DNA of 37,602 nt, taken from NCBI GenBank assembly GCA_018971195.1, contig JAGXBK010000014.1, positions 1-37,602 of the forward strand, in the 5' to 3' direction. Of the stretch, positions 26,725 through 35,105 are shown in pieces. The notes under the pieces were generated by a model, which searched no databases, was not told the DNA's origin, and saw only the letters and a program-made list of their open reading frames with translations. The DNA is from Betaproteobacteria bacterium. Lineage in GTDB: Bacteria > Pseudomonadota > Gammaproteobacteria > Burkholderiales > Casimicrobiaceae. The translations under genes were made by a program, and so were the position numbers. Each line of letters opens with the position of its first letter. The stretch's first letter is position 1.

Positions 26725-28659
26725 ATGAACAAACCTACCCATGCTGCTTTGCAGCATCCGACGCGTCCTTCGACACCCCACCTCGTGGCCGGCGCGACGT
26801 TGGATGCGCCCAGTGTCGGTGCTGGCAGTCCCGCCGCAAATGCGGCGCCGACCGGATCGAAACATGCCGCAGGCACACCGCCTTCGGGCTCCAATTTTCT
26901 GCGCGCCATCATCGCCGAGGATAACGCCGAGGGGAGATACGGCGGACGCGTGGTCACCCGCTTCCCTCCGGAGCCGAACGGCTACCTGCATTTCGGCCAC
27001 GCCAAGTCGATCATCCTGAATTTCGGGCTCGCCGCCGAGAACGGCGGCACCTGTCATCTGCGTTTCGACGACACCAACCCGCTCAAGGAGGACGTCGAAT
27101 ACGAGGACTCGATCGCTGCGTCGGTGCGCTGGCTGGGCTACGACTGGGGCCCGCACCGGTATCACGCATCGGATTACTACGATGCGCTGTACGACTTCGC
27201 CGAGTGGTTCGTCGCGCAGGGGCTTGCCTATGTCGACAGCCAGAGTGCCGACCAGGTGCGGGCGACGCGGGGCACGCTGACCCAGCCGGGCGTCGCCGGG
27301 CCCTTTCGCAACCGCAGCATCGCGGAGAACCTCGACCTGCTGCGCCGGATGCGTGCCGGCGAGTTTCCCGACGGCGCGCACGTGCTGCGCCTGAAGATCG
27401 ACATGGCGAGCCCCAACCTCAACCTGCGCGACCCGCCGATCTATCGCATCCGCCACGCGAGCCATCACCGCACCGGCGACAAGTGGTGCATCTATCCGCT
27501 CTACGATTACACGCACTGCATTTCGGATGCGCTGGAGCGCGTCACTCATTCGATTTGCACGCTGGAATTCCAGGACCACCGGCCCCTCTACGACTGGGTG
27601 ATCGAAAAGCTCGCCGGCGGCGGGCGCCTCGAGCGCCCACTGCCGCGCCAATACGAGTTCGCGCGGCTCAACCTGACGTACGTGGTCCTGTCCAAGCGCA
27701 AGCTGATCGAGCTGGTCCGCGATCGCCACGTCGATGGATGGGACGATCCCCGGATGCCGACGTTGGTGGCCGCGCGTCGGCGCGGCTATACGCGCGAAGG
27801 CTTCCAGCTGTTCGCCGAGCGCATCGGGGTCGCCAAATCCGATTCTTGGATCGACATGAGCGTCCTCGAGGACGCCATGCGCGACGACTTGAACGCGCGC
27901 GCCGTCCGCCGGCTCGCGGTGCTCGACCCCCTTCGGCTGGTGATCGACAACTATCCCGCGGGCCGGAGCGAGGACTGCTTCGCACCCAACCACCCGCAGC
28001 ATCCTGAACTCGGCAAGCGGCCGGTCCCGCTGTCGAAGGAGCTGTGGATCGAGCGCGAGGACTTCCAGGCAACGCCGCCAAAAGGCTACTTCCGCCTCGC
28101 GCCCGGCACCGAGGTCCGCCTGCGCTATGGGTACATTGTCCGTTGCACCGGCTTCGAAACGGACGCGGCCGGCAACGTCACCGTCGTCCATTGCAGCTAC
28201 GATCCGGCGACCCGCAGCGGAACGCCGGGCGCCGACCAGCGCAAGGTGAAGGGCAACATCCACTGGCTCTCGGCTGCGGCTGCGGTGCCGGCGGAGGTGC
28301 GCCTGTACGACCGCCTGTTCGGCGTGCCGTTTCCGGGCGCGCGCAATCCGACAGGCAGCCGCGACGTGGTGCCGGCCGAGGCCGGCCCTGCGCCGGCGCA
28401 TGCGAGGGTGGTGGCAGGCGAGGACGACGAGCTGTCAGGGGACGAGGAGCGCAATTTCGTCGACGACCTGAACCCGACCTCGAAGACCGTCATCCGCGCG
28501 TTCGTCGAGCCCGCGCTCGCGGCCGCGCAACGCGAGGAACATTTCCAATTCGAGCGCCACGGGTATTTCGTGTCCGACCTCGTCGATCATCGCGCAGGGC
28601 AACCGGTGTTCAACCGCACGGTGACGCTCAAGGACTCCTGGTCCAAGCCGCGCCCGTGA
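26725..28659 (+). CDS. glnS: Glutaminyl-tRNA synthetase
   Basis: A 644-aa class I aminoacyl-tRNA synthetase that charges tRNA-Gln. An N-terminal extension of about 55 residues, rich in Ala, Pro and Ser, precedes the core. The core begins SNFLRAIIAEDNAEGRYGG and has the HIGH-type motif PNGYLHFGHAKS. The KMSKS-type loop is VVLSKRKL. RFDDTNPLKEDVEYEDSI and the C-terminal VFNRTVTLKDSW confirm GlnRS rather than GltX. In the anticodon-binding barrel an insert of about 35 residues (Pro/Ala/Asp/Glu-rich) separates LFGVPFPG from NFVDDLNPTSK, making the protein longer than the 554-aa E. coli enzyme. ATG at 26725 is preceded by AAGGA. It is divergent from xseA. Confidence 0.96.
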   Translation: MNKPTHAALQHPTRPSTPHLVAGATLDAPSVGAGSPAANAAPTGSKHAAGTPPSGSNFLRAIIAEDNAEGRYGGRVVTRFPPEPNGYLHFGHAKSIILNFGLAAENGGTCHLRFDDTNPLKEDVEYEDSIAASVRWLGYDWGPHRYHASDYYDALYDFAEWFVAQGLAYVDSQSADQVRATRGTLTQPGVAGPFRNRSIAENLDLLRRMRAGEFPDGAHVLRLKIDMASPNLNLRDPPIYRIRHASHHRTGDKWCIYPLYDYTHCISDALERVTHSICTLEFQDHRPLYDWVIEKLAGGGRLERPLPRQYEFARLNLTYVVLSKRKLIELVRDRHVDGWDDPRMPTLVAARRRGYTREGFQLFAERIGVAKSDSWIDMSVLEDAMRDDLNARAVRRLAVLDPLRLVIDNYPAGRSEDCFAPNHPQHPELGKRPVPLSKELWIEREDFQATPPKGYFRLAPGTEVRLRYGYIVRCTGFETDAAGNVTVVHCSYDPATRSGTPGADQRKVKGNIHWLSAAAAVPAEVRLYDRLFGVPFPGARNPTGSRDVVPAEAGPAPAHARVVAGEDDELSGDEERNFVDDLNPTSKTVIRAFVEPALAAAQREEHFQFERHGYFVSDLVDHRAGQPVFNRTVTLKDSWSKPRP

Positions 28660-28731
28660 CGAGGTTGCCGCGGCCGGAACGGTCGCGCCGGCGCTGCTCC
28701 CTCCCCACCCGCCGTCACCGTCGATCACGCC

Positions 28732-29439
28732 ATGAAACGCATCTTCCTCTTCCTCGCCACCAATCTCGCGGTGCTCCTCGTCCTGTCGATCGTGTTGCGA
28801 GTGCTCGGCCTCGACCGGGCGCTCGCGGCCCAGGGCCTGCAGTACGGCCCGCTCCTCGCGTTTTCGGCGGTCGTCGGCTTCGTCGGCGCGTTCGTGTCGC
28901 TGCAGATGTCCAAGCCGATGGCCAAGTGGTCGACCGGCCCGCTGCAGTCAATGAGCAAGGAAGAGGTCGAGGCGGTGCTGGGCCACGAGATGGCCCACGT
29001 GGCCAACGGCGACATGGTGACGCTGACGCTGATCCAGGGCGTCGTCAATACCTTCGTCGTGTTCCTGTCGCGAGTCGTGGGGTCGATCGTCGATCGCGCG
29101 GTGTTTCGCAACGACCAGCGCAGCACCGGTGCCGGCTACTTCATCACCATCATCGTGTGCCCGATCGCCTTCGGGGTCCTGGCGAGCATGATCGTCGCGT
29201 ACTTCTCCCGTCGGCGCGAGTTTCGCGCCGACGCCGGGAGCGCGCGTTTGCTCGGGTCGCCGCAGCCGATGATGCATGCGCTCGCGCGCCTGGGCGGGCT
29301 CGCCCCCGGCCGGCTGCCGCAGTCGCTGCAGGCATCGGGGATCACTGGAGGCGGCGGCGTGATGGCGCTGTTCGCGTCCCATCCGCCGATCGAGGCGCGG
29401 ATCGCCGCCCTCCAGGGCCGCGCCGCCGGCGCCCGGTAG
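28732..29439 (+). CDS. htpX: HtpX-like membrane protease with an apparent internal deletion
   Basis: A 235-aa M48 metalloprotease of the inner membrane; normal HtpX has about 285-295 residues. TM1 and TM2 (residues 3-24 and 40-58) and [15 protein letters not shown] are normal. The zinc motif HEMAH (H85, E86, H89) and the third ligand E163 in [12 protein letters not shown] are intact, as are the last two membrane helices. However, KWSTG is followed directly by [13 protein letters not shown]. In family members some 55-60 residues separate these two points, and STG occurs on both sides. The junction at 28930-28938 (TCGACCGGC) looks like the product of an in-frame deletion between short direct repeats. 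Function is doubtful because the missing part helps form the active-site groove. It lies 72 bp after glnS. Confidence 0.85.
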   Translation: MKRIFLFLATNLAVLLVLSIVLRVLGLDRALAAQGLQYGPLLAFSAVVGFVGAFVSLQMSKPMAKWSTGPLQSMSKEEVEAVLGHEMAHVANGDMVTLTLIQGVVNTFVVFLSRVVGSIVDRAVFRNDQRSTGAGYFITIIVCPIAFGVLASMIVAYFSRRREFRADAGSARLLGSPQPMMHALARLGGLAPGRLPQSLQASGITGGGGVMALFASHPPIEARIAALQGRAAGAR

Positions 29440-29495
29440 CGTCGGCCGCCGATCGCGACAGCGTCGCAGGACGACAGGAAGAAGGGATCTCACGC

Positions 29496-29696
29496 ATGCG
29501 CTACAAGATCGAAGTGCAGGACGATACCGGCATCTGGACCGACGTCCGCAATGACCAGGGCGCGCTCGTCACATTCGACGACGAGGCCGCCGCGCGCGCG
29601 GCGCTTGCAGAGCGCTTTCCGATCCTCGTGCAGATGGAGAAGTACGCGGGTGGCAAGCGCACGCGGGTGATCCGGATCATCGAAGACGACGACTGA
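29496..29696 (+). CDS. Conserved small hypothetical protein (66 aa)
   Basis: A 66-aa cytoplasmic protein starting MRYKIEVQDDTGIWTDVRND and ending in an acidic tail (IEDDD). It alternates short strands and one helix (DEAAARAALAERFP), so it is probably a compact beta-alpha fold. No catalytic motif, signal peptide or membrane segment is seen. ATG at 29496 has GAAGGGA upstream at suitable spacing. It follows htpX by 56 bp on the same strand and may share its transcript. I believe similar small proteins occur in other betaproteobacteria, but I know of no function. Confidence 0.8.
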   Translation: MRYKIEVQDDTGIWTDVRNDQGALVTFDDEAAARAALAERFPILVQMEKYAGGKRTRVIRIIEDDD

Positions 29697-29713
29697 TCCG
29701 CCGAAAACAAAAC

Positions 29714-29753
29714 GGCCGGTGGGCGCGTTGTGGCGCGCGGACCGGCCGTTGGC
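29714..29753 (-). terminator. Intrinsic terminator of the H1/SWIB gene
   Basis: AACGGCCGGT and ACCGGCCGTT form a 10-bp stem around an inner GC-rich region. On the minus strand it is followed by TTTTGTTTTC, so it should end the H1/SWIB transcript. On the plus strand it may slow readthrough from the 66-aa gene, but a T-tract is lacking there. Confidence 0.75.
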
Positions 29754-29785
29754 GCGCGGATGGTCCGCGCGAGAGGTGCTGCCGC

Positions 29786-30199
29786 TTACTTCAGGTGATT
29801 CGAGACGAGCTTCGTCATCTCGAACATCGACACCTTGTTCTTGCCTCCGAACACCGCCTTGAGCTTCTCGTCGGCGTTGATCAGGCGCCTGTTCACGGCA
29901 TCCTGCAGCTTGTTCTTCTTGATGTAATCCCAGATCTTCTTCGTCACTTCGGTGCGCGGCATCGGCATCGCGCCGACGACAGCGGCGAGCACCGCCGACG
30001 GCGTCATCGCCTTCATGAACGCAGCATTGGGCTTGCGCTTGGTGGCGGCCTTCTTCGCTGCGGGTTTCTTCGCAGCAGCTTTCTTTGCGGCAGGCTTCTT
30101 CGCCGCAGGCTTCTTCGCTGCGGGCTTCTTTGCAGCCGTCTTCTTGGCGGCGGGCTTCTTTGCAGCAGTCTTCTTCGCAGCTTTCTTGGCAGTAGCCAT
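29786..30199 (-). CDS. Histone H1-like protein with C-terminal SWIB domain
   Basis: A 137-aa basic protein. Residues 1-55 are a Lys/Ala/Pro tail built of repeated AAKKP and AAKKT units, like the C-terminal tail of eukaryotic histone H1 and bacterial H1-like proteins. Residues about 61-137 form a SWIB/MDM2-type domain: FMKAMTPSAVLAAVVGAMPMPRTEV (seen as MTPSAVLAAVVG then PRTEV), TKKIWDYIKKNKLQD, INADEKLKAVFGG and MFEMTKLVSNHL. It probably binds DNA through the tail and condenses or organises the nucleoid. The partner of the SWIB domain is unknown. The start at 30199 has a strong AAGGAG. It is a single-gene transcript. Confidence 0.93.
   Translation of the reverse strand: MATAKKAAKKTAAKKPAAKKTAAKKPAAKKPAAKKPAAKKAAAKKPAAKKAATKRKPNAAFMKAMTPSAVLAAVVGAMPMPRTEVTKKIWDYIKKNKLQDAVNRRLINADEKLKAVFGGKNKVSMFEMTKLVSNHLK
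30035..30196 (-). repeat. Degenerate 15-bp tandem repeat coding the H1-like tail
   Basis: About ten copies of a 15-bp unit encode five-residue AAKKP/AAKKT/AAKKA blocks. Codons vary between copies (GCA/GCC/GCG/GCT for Ala), so the repeat is maintained at protein level rather than by recent DNA expansion. Such tracts can change length by slippage. Confidence 0.8.
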
Positions 30200-30291
30200 G
30201 ACTCTCCTTCCTGTCGGTTATTCGGGCGGGCAACGCCAGAGCGTCCTGAAGCGTGGCCTTCCTGTCGAGGCACAACGCTCCATCGGCGGCG

Positions 30292-30297
30292 ACTATA
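30292..30297 (-). promoter_or_regulatory. Possible -10 element of the H1/SWIB gene
   Basis: TATAGT on the minus strand, in the AT-richest part of the 254-bp gap before pdxH. It would give a leader of about 85 nt. No convincing -35 is seen. On the plus strand of the same gap, TAGAAT at 30422-30427 is the best -10 candidate for pdxH. Confidence 0.35.
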
Positions 30298-30453
30298 CCG
30301 CATTTTCCCAGCAAGGGAATGGGCGCAACGGGGATTTTGCGCTCGGGGAGCGATGCTGTCTCGGCGGCGGCGGGCACGCTGCGCCCACGCTCGCGAGGGC
30401 GCGGCAGCCCTGAGCGCGGAGTAGAATCATCCAGTCTCCCCCCGCCTGACCGC

Positions 30454-31101
30454 ATGCCGAGCCCCCTCACCGATCCTGCCCAGCTGCGCGTCGACTACAA
30501 GCGCGCGGCGCTGGACGAGCAGGCTGCGGATCCCGATCCCTTCCGGCAGTTCGCCCGCTGGTTCGACGAAGCGGTGGCCGCCGCGGTCCCCGAGCCCAAT
30601 GCGATGACCCTGGCCAGCGTCGACGGAGCCGGCCGGCCGGCCGCGCGCATCGTGCTCCTCAAGGGCGTCGACGAGCGCGGCCTCGTGTTCTACACCAACT
30701 ACGAAAGTCGTAAAGGTCGCGAGCTCGCCGCCGGGCGCTACGCGGGCCTGCTGTTCTTCTGGGTGGAGCTCGAGCGCCAGGTGCGCGTCGAGGGGGTCGT
30801 CGAGCGCGTGAGCGGCGCGCAATCGGATGCTTATTTCGCGATGCGGCCGCGGGCGTCGCAACTTGGTGCCTGGGCGTCGCCGCAGAGCGCGGCGATCGCC
30901 GGCCGCGCCTGGCTCGAGGCCCAGTACGCCGCATGCGAGGCCCGCTTTCCCGGCGCGGTCCCGCGTCCGCCGCACTGGGGCGGCATTCGCGTGATCCCCG
31001 ACCGGTTCGAATTCTGGCAGGGTCGCCCGTCGCGCCTGCATGACCGGCTCGAATGGCGGCGCAACGACGAAGGCTGGACGATCGGCCGTCTCGCCCCATG
31101 A
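30454..31101 (+). CDS. pdxH: Pyridoxamine 5'-phosphate oxidase
   Basis: A 215-aa cytoplasmic FMN enzyme that oxidises PNP or PMP to pyridoxal 5'-phosphate. Family features: [20 protein letters not shown] at the N-terminus, [28 protein letters not shown] (FMN site; read as AMTLASVDG and [12 protein letters not shown]), [13 protein letters not shown] and [12 protein letters not shown]. The C-terminus has [19 protein letters not shown], the RLHDRLEW motif and ends WTIGRLAP, as usual. ATG at 30454 is the family start. Open sequence upstream belongs to the intergenic region. Single gene, convergent with msrA. Confidence 0.97.
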   Translation: MPSPLTDPAQLRVDYKRAALDEQAADPDPFRQFARWFDEAVAAAVPEPNAMTLASVDGAGRPAARIVLLKGVDERGLVFYTNYESRKGRELAAGRYAGLLFFWVELERQVRVEGVVERVSGAQSDAYFAMRPRASQLGAWASPQSAAIAGRAWLEAQYAACEARFPGAVPRPPHWGGIRVIPDRFEFWQGRPSRLHDRLEWRRNDEGWTIGRLAP

Positions 31102-31153
31102 TGGCGCGATCCCGCGCCCGGGCGTGAGCGGCGCGGCCTGCGGCATCGGCGCG

Positions 31154-31708
31154 TCAGTGCTTCACCTTCAGCCGCTGCGTCCAGGCCTTGCGGAACTTGG
31201 CGACCTTGGGCGCCACCACATGGACGCAGTACGGCTGGCTGCCGTTGCGCTCGAAGTAATCCTGGTGGTAGACCTCGGCCGGATGAAATGTCGCCGGCCC
31301 GGCCACCTCGGTCACGACCGGATCGTGCCAGAGTCCCTGCGCCGTCAGTTCGGCGATGACCGCGTTCGCGTCGCGGCGCTGGCCTTCGTCCTGGCAGAAG
31401 ATCGCCGACCGGTACTGGGTGCCCACGTCGTTGCCCTGCCGGTTGCGCGTCGTCGGATCGTGGATCGTGAAGAACACGCGCAGAAGGTCGGGAAACGAGA
31501 TCACGGCCGGGTCGAAGCGCAGCCGCACGACCTCGGCGTGGCCGGTATCGCCTGCGCACACCTGCTCGTAGGTCGGAGCGGCTGTTCGCCCACCGGCGTA
31601 GCCGGACTCCACCGCGTGGACCCCGTCGAGCTCGCGGAACACCGCGTCGAGGCACCAGAAGCATCCGCCACCGAGGAGGGCTGTCGCGAGCGTGGGTTCC
31701 CGGGTCAT
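31154..31708 (-). CDS. msrA: Peptide methionine sulfoxide reductase A
   Basis: A 184-aa enzyme that reduces the S-epimer of methionine sulfoxide in proteins. The catalytic motif GGGCFWC is at residues 13-19, with nucleophile C16. ESGYAGG, TGHAEVVRLRFDP, DPTTRNRQGNDVGTQYRSAIF and EVYHQDYFERN follow in family order. No signal peptide is seen, so it is cytoplasmic. ATG at 31708 was chosen because the protein then begins 12 residues before the catalytic motif. The longer frame upstream has no family resemblance and overlaps the divergent promoter region. Resolving cysteines near the C-terminus appear limited to C165 (PYCVHV), so the recycling route may differ from the E. coli type. Confidence 0.95.
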   Translation of the reverse strand: MTREPTLATALLGGGCFWCLDAVFRELDGVHAVESGYAGGRTAAPTYEQVCAGDTGHAEVVRLRFDPAVISFPDLLRVFFTIHDPTTRNRQGNDVGTQYRSAIFCQDEGQRRDANAVIAELTAQGLWHDPVVTEVAGPATFHPAEVYHQDYFERNGSQPYCVHVVAPKVAKFRKAWTQRLKVKH

Positions 31709-31765
31709 GGTGTCATCCGTCGTCGTCGATCGTGCAAAGCTTACGCCATTGCCGGCGGGTCGACC

Positions 31766-31774
31766 TGCGATAAT
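31766..31774 (+). promoter_or_regulatory. Extended -10 promoter for the yihY-like gene
   Basis: TGC-GATAAT matches an extended -10 (5 of 6 in the hexamer) and would begin RNA about 50 nt before the TTG start codon at 31834. Confidence 0.45.
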
Positions 31775-31833
31775 CGGCGCGCTCCGATCCGCACCGGGCG
31801 CGGCCACACCATGTCGCCGCGCCCGCATCGCGC

Positions 31834-32673
31834 TTGACCGCCAATCCATTCCGGTTCGTTTCCAAGGTCGCGGCCCGCATGCGCGACATCGACCTTGCCC
31901 GCACCGCAGGCAGCCTGTCGTTCACGACGCTGCTCGCGATCGTGCCGCTCGCGACAGTCACCCTCGCGTTCGTCGCCCGGTTCCCGATATTCGAGGATTG
32001 GTTGAAGGCGCTCGAGCAGTTCATGCTCCGCCACCTGCTGCCGTTCAGCGCGGCCGCCGAGGTCCGCGCCCGCGTCATCGAATTCGCCGAGCAGGCCTCG
32101 CGACTGACCGGGGTCTCGATCGCGGTGATCGCGCTGAGCGCCGGGCTCGCCATCGCGACCGTGGAGCGCGAGATCAACGCGATCTGGGGCATCCGCCAGG
32201 GCCGTTCGCTGGGGAGGCGGCTGCTCGTGTACACGATCGGCCTGACCACGGGCCCGGTGCTGATCGGCGCCAGCATCTCGATCACGACCTGGCTGGTCGT
32301 GCACTCGCTGGCGGTCGTGCCGATCCACCGGACCTCGGGCGAGAGCATCGTGCGGATGCTGCCCTTCGCGTTCTCGCTCGCCGGGCTCACGCTGCTGTAC
32401 AAGATTGTCCCGGCGCGGCCCGTGGGATTGGCGCCCGCCGCGATTGCAGGGGCGCTCGCTGCGGCCGCGCTCGAGGCCGCGAAGCACGCGTTCGCGTGGT
32501 ACGTGACGCGCATATCGACCTACCAGGCGATCTACGGCGCGCTGTCGGCGCTGCCGATCTTCCTGCTGTGGATCTACCTGTGCTGGGTGATCATCCTGGC
32601 CGGCGCGGCCGTCAGCGCCACGATCGCCGATCCGGGCGGCCGTCGCGCCCGCCCGGGCGCGCGGGCGCGGTGA
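31834..32673 (+). CDS. YihY/BrkB family membrane protein
   Basis: A 279-aa inner-membrane protein with six or so hydrophobic segments. The family pattern is clear: ARTAGSLSFTTLLAIVPLATVTLAFVARFPIF (read as TAGSLSFTTLLAIVPL), VEREINAIWGI, IYGALSALPIFLLWIYLCWVIILAGAAVSA (read as IYGALSALPIFLLWIYL). The old RNase BN label for this family is not supported by experiment, and the role is unknown. The start is TTG at 31834. No ribosome site precedes it, and the TTG overlaps the stop codon of a 9-codon frame with ATG at 31811. An ATG 16 codons inside (MRDIDLARTAG) is the alternative start. It is divergent from msrA. Confidence 0.87.
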   Translation: MTANPFRFVSKVAARMRDIDLARTAGSLSFTTLLAIVPLATVTLAFVARFPIFEDWLKALEQFMLRHLLPFSAAAEVRARVIEFAEQASRLTGVSIAVIALSAGLAIATVEREINAIWGIRQGRSLGRRLLVYTIGLTTGPVLIGASISITTWLVVHSLAVVPIHRTSGESIVRMLPFAFSLAGLTLLYKIVPARPVGLAPAAIAGALAAAALEAAKHAFAWYVTRISTYQAIYGALSALPIFLLWIYLCWVIILAGAAVSATIADPGGRRARPGARAR

Positions 32674-32721
32674 GTCGCGACTGCGCCGGCGAGGCGGCCT
32701 TGCACCCTCCGTTGCGCGAGG

Positions 32722-32751
32722 TTGCTTAGCGCGGGCGAGCCAAGCTACATT
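32722..32751 (+). promoter_or_regulatory. Candidate sigma-70 promoter for the exbB-lpxK operon
   Basis: TTGCTT and TACATT are 18 bp apart, with RNA start near 32758, about 59 nt before exbB. Fit to consensus is moderate. Confidence 0.35.
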
Positions 32752-32816
32752 TCAGCGTCGCCGGGCCTTGGCTCCGGCAATCGCAACCAGGCAGGCGATC
32801 GAGGAGCATTCGCAAC

Positions 32817-33422
32817 GTGTGGTCAATCATCGAGGCAGCGGGCTGGCCGATCTGGCCGCTGATCATCGCATCGGTCACGGCGCTCGCGCTGATCCTCGAG
32901 CGCCTGTGGTCGCTGCGCCAGAGCGTCGTCGCGCCGCGCGGCATGGTCGACCATGTGCTGGTCGAATTCAAGCACACGGGTGCGACGCAGGACCTGCTGG
33001 CGCGGACGGCCGAGCAGGGACCGCTGGGCCGCATCCTCGCCGCCGGCCTCGCCAACGTGAGGAGCCCGCGGCCGGTGATGAAGGAGGCGATCGAGGAAGT
33101 CGGGCGGCTGGTCACGCACGAGCTCGAGCGCTTCCTCACGACGCTGGGCACGATTGCGGCGATGGCACCGCTGCTCGGGTTGTTCGGCACGGTGATCGGG
33201 ATGATCGAGATCTTCGGCTCGCAGTCGGCGAGCGGCTCGAATCCGATCGAGCTCGCCCACGGCATCTCGATCGCGCTGTACAACACGGCGATGGGCCTGA
33301 TCGTCGCGATCCCGAGCATGATCTTCTACCGCCATTTCCGCGCCAAGGTCGACGCGCTGGTCATCGAGATGGAGCAGCAGGCGATCAAGCTGGTCGATTT
33401 CGCCCACGGCGAGCGGAAGTGA
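32817..33422 (+). CDS. exbB: MotA/TolQ/ExbB-type proton channel protein
   Basis: A 201-aa inner-membrane protein. TM1 is at about residues 10-28 (PLIIASVTALALILERLW). The two C-terminal segments are GTIAAMAPLLGLFGTVIGMI and the GISIALYNTAMGLIVAIPSM region, with the family threonines and small residues. Together with ExbD it forms a proton-driven motor that powers outer-membrane transport. No TonB gene is nearby, so the client could be TonB-dependent uptake or another envelope process. The start is GTG at 32817 with GAGGAG 9 nt upstream. The stop is 4 bp before exbD. Confidence 0.93.
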   Translation: MWSIIEAAGWPIWPLIIASVTALALILERLWSLRQSVVAPRGMVDHVLVEFKHTGATQDLLARTAEQGPLGRILAAGLANVRSPRPVMKEAIEEVGRLVTHELERFLTTLGTIAAMAPLLGLFGTVIGMIEIFGSQSASGSNPIELAHGISIALYNTAMGLIVAIPSMIFYRHFRAKVDALVIEMEQQAIKLVDFAHGERK

Positions 33423-33426
33423 CGCG

Positions 33427-33858
33427 ATGAACCTGCGCGGCAATCGCACGCGGGACGATCCCGAGATCAACTTCATCCCGTTGATCGACGTGATGCTGGT
33501 GATCCTGATCTTCCTGATGGTGACGACGACCTATCAGCGCATCGCCGAGTTGCAGATCACCCTGCCGCAGGCCGACGCCGACCAGGCGAAGCAGCGCCCG
33601 CACGAGATCAACGTCGGGCTCGACGCGCAGGGCCGCTATTCGATCCAGGGCGGTGCACCGTTCCTGTTCACATCCGTCGCCTCGATGGCGGGCATGCTGA
33701 AGCAGGCGGCGGGCGATGCCAGGGAGCCGGTCGTCGTCATCAACGCCGATGCGCAGGCGACGCAGCAGATGGTGGTCCACATCATGGAGGCCGCGCGCGA
33801 CGCCGGCGTCACCCACATCACGTTCGCGACCCAGTCGTCGTCGGCTGCGCGAAAATGA
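33427..33858 (+). CDS. exbD: ExbD/TolR family protein
   Basis: A 143-aa protein with a short cytoplasmic N-terminus, one membrane helix (residues about 17-36) and a periplasmic domain. The helix carries the proton-binding aspartate D21 in IPLIDVMLVILIFLM, and the preceding EINFIPL is the family signature. The periplasmic part includes VVVINADAQATQQMVVHIME and AGVTHITFAT, as in ExbD. It partners ExbB. ATG at 33427 is 4 bp after exbB, so the two are translationally linked. About 100 bp separate it from lpxK. Confidence 0.94.
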   Translation: MNLRGNRTRDDPEINFIPLIDVMLVILIFLMVTTTYQRIAELQITLPQADADQAKQRPHEINVGLDAQGRYSIQGGAPFLFTSVASMAGMLKQAAGDAREPVVVINADAQATQQMVVHIMEAARDAGVTHITFATQSSSAARK

Positions 33859-33956
33859 CGGGCGTGCGGCGCGGTCCGGCGGGCGCCGGCCCGCGTGGTG
33901 CCCGCGGCCCCGTCGCGGATCCCGCCCGGTCCGTCGCGCGGCGCCGATCCTGACCC

Positions 33957-35105
33957 GTGGGCATCGGCGAAACGCTGCAGCGCGCGTGGTGGCAACCGCG
34001 CATCACGCTGCCCGCAGCGCTGCTGCTGCCGCTGTCGTGGGTGTTCGCTGCCCTCTCCGCGCTGCGCCGCGCCGCCTATCGCGCGGGCCGGCTGCGCCGG
34101 ACCCGCCTGCCGGTCCCGGTCGTGATCGTCGGCAACATTGCGGTGGGCGGGGCGGGCAAGACGCCGCTGGTCATCGCCCTGGTCGGCGCATTGCGCGAGC
34201 GGGGCTTCCATCCCGGAATCGTCAGTCGCGGCTACGGCCGGCGCGACCGCGCGCCGCGCGTCGTGCTGCCGGGCGACCGCGCACGCGACGTCGGGGACGA
34301 GCCGCCGATCCTCGCGGCGTCCGGCGCGCCGGTATGCGTCGGCCGCAGTCGCGCCGCCGCCGCCCTTGCGCTGCTCGCTGCACATCCCGGGGTCGACGTG
34401 ATCGTCTGCGACGACGGCCTGCAGCACTACGCGCTCGACCGCGATGTCGAGATCGCGGTCGTCGACGGGGCGCGCGGCAACGGCAATGGCCTGCTGCTGC
34501 CCGCGGGGCCGCTGCGCGAGCCGGTCTCGCGCCTTGCGTCGGTCGACGCGCTGGTCGAGCTGCGGACCGGCGAAGCCGTTGCGGCGCCGGCCCGGGACCC
34601 GGCGGGCGCCGAGCGGGAGGCGAGAATCGGGGCCGTCCCCGGGCTTCCCGGCATGCGTGTGGAAAACCGGGTCCGTCCCGGATTTCCAGCGGTCTATTCG
34701 ATGATCCAGCAGCCGCAGCCGTGGCGCAACGTCGCCGATCCGGCGATCGTCACCGACTCGGATCGCCTGCGGGGTCCGGACCTGGTCGCGATCGCGGGCA
34801 TCGGGAATCCGCAGCGGTTCTTCGACCAGCTCGCGCGCCTGGGCCTCGATCCGCGGACGCATGCGTTCGGCGACCACCATCGGTATCGTCGCGCGGACGT
34901 TGCGTTTCCGGGCGCGCGCGCAATCCTGATGACCGAAAAGGACGCGGTAAAATGCCGAGAGTTCGGCGATCCGCGCATGTGGATGCTGCCGATCCGGGTG
35001 TCCGTCGACCGGGCGTTAATCGATGCCGTCGTGGAGAAGCTGCGTGGATCCCAAGCTACTCGAAATGCTCGTGTGCCCGGTGACCAAGGGCCCGCTGATC
35101 CTTGA
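33957..35105 (+). CDS. lpxK: Tetraacyldisaccharide 4'-kinase
   Basis: A 382-aa membrane-anchored enzyme that phosphorylates the lipid A precursor at the 4' position on the inner face of the inner membrane. A hydrophobic N-terminal helix (residues about 18-35) is followed by the P-loop [15 protein letters not shown] (about 58-72). RGYGRR and [15 protein letters not shown], with the catalytic DDGLQH, follow. The C-terminal part has [16 protein letters not shown] and the end of the family domain at MTEKDAVKC. The protein is 40-50 residues longer than most LpxK. The extra length comes from a Pro/Arg-rich stretch around residues 205-250 and a short tail. GTG at 33957 is the likely start. The last 62 bp overlap the Trm112-like gene. 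Confidence 0.95.
   Translation: MGIGETLQRAWWQPRITLPAALLLPLSWVFAALSALRRAAYRAGRLRRTRLPVPVVIVGNIAVGGAGKTPLVIALVGALRERGFHPGIVSRGYGRRDRAPRVVLPGDRARDVGDEPPILAASGAPVCVGRSRAAAALALLAAHPGVDVIVCDDGLQHYALDRDVEIAVVDGARGNGNGLLLPAGPLREPVSRLASVDALVELRTGEAVAAPARDPAGAEREARIGAVPGLPGMRVENRVRPGFPAVYSMIQQPQPWRNVADPAIVTDSDRLRGPDLVAIAGIGNPQRFFDQLARLGLDPRTHAFGDHHRYRRADVAFPGARAILMTEKDAVKCREFGDPRMWMLPIRVSVDRALIDAVVEKLRGSQATRNARVPGDQGPADP

Noticed and set aside
30035-30196. Tandem repeat as a possible CRISPR or noncoding minisatellite
   Set aside because: The 15-bp period matches exact five-residue units in frame, with no spacers. It is the coding tail of the H1-like protein.
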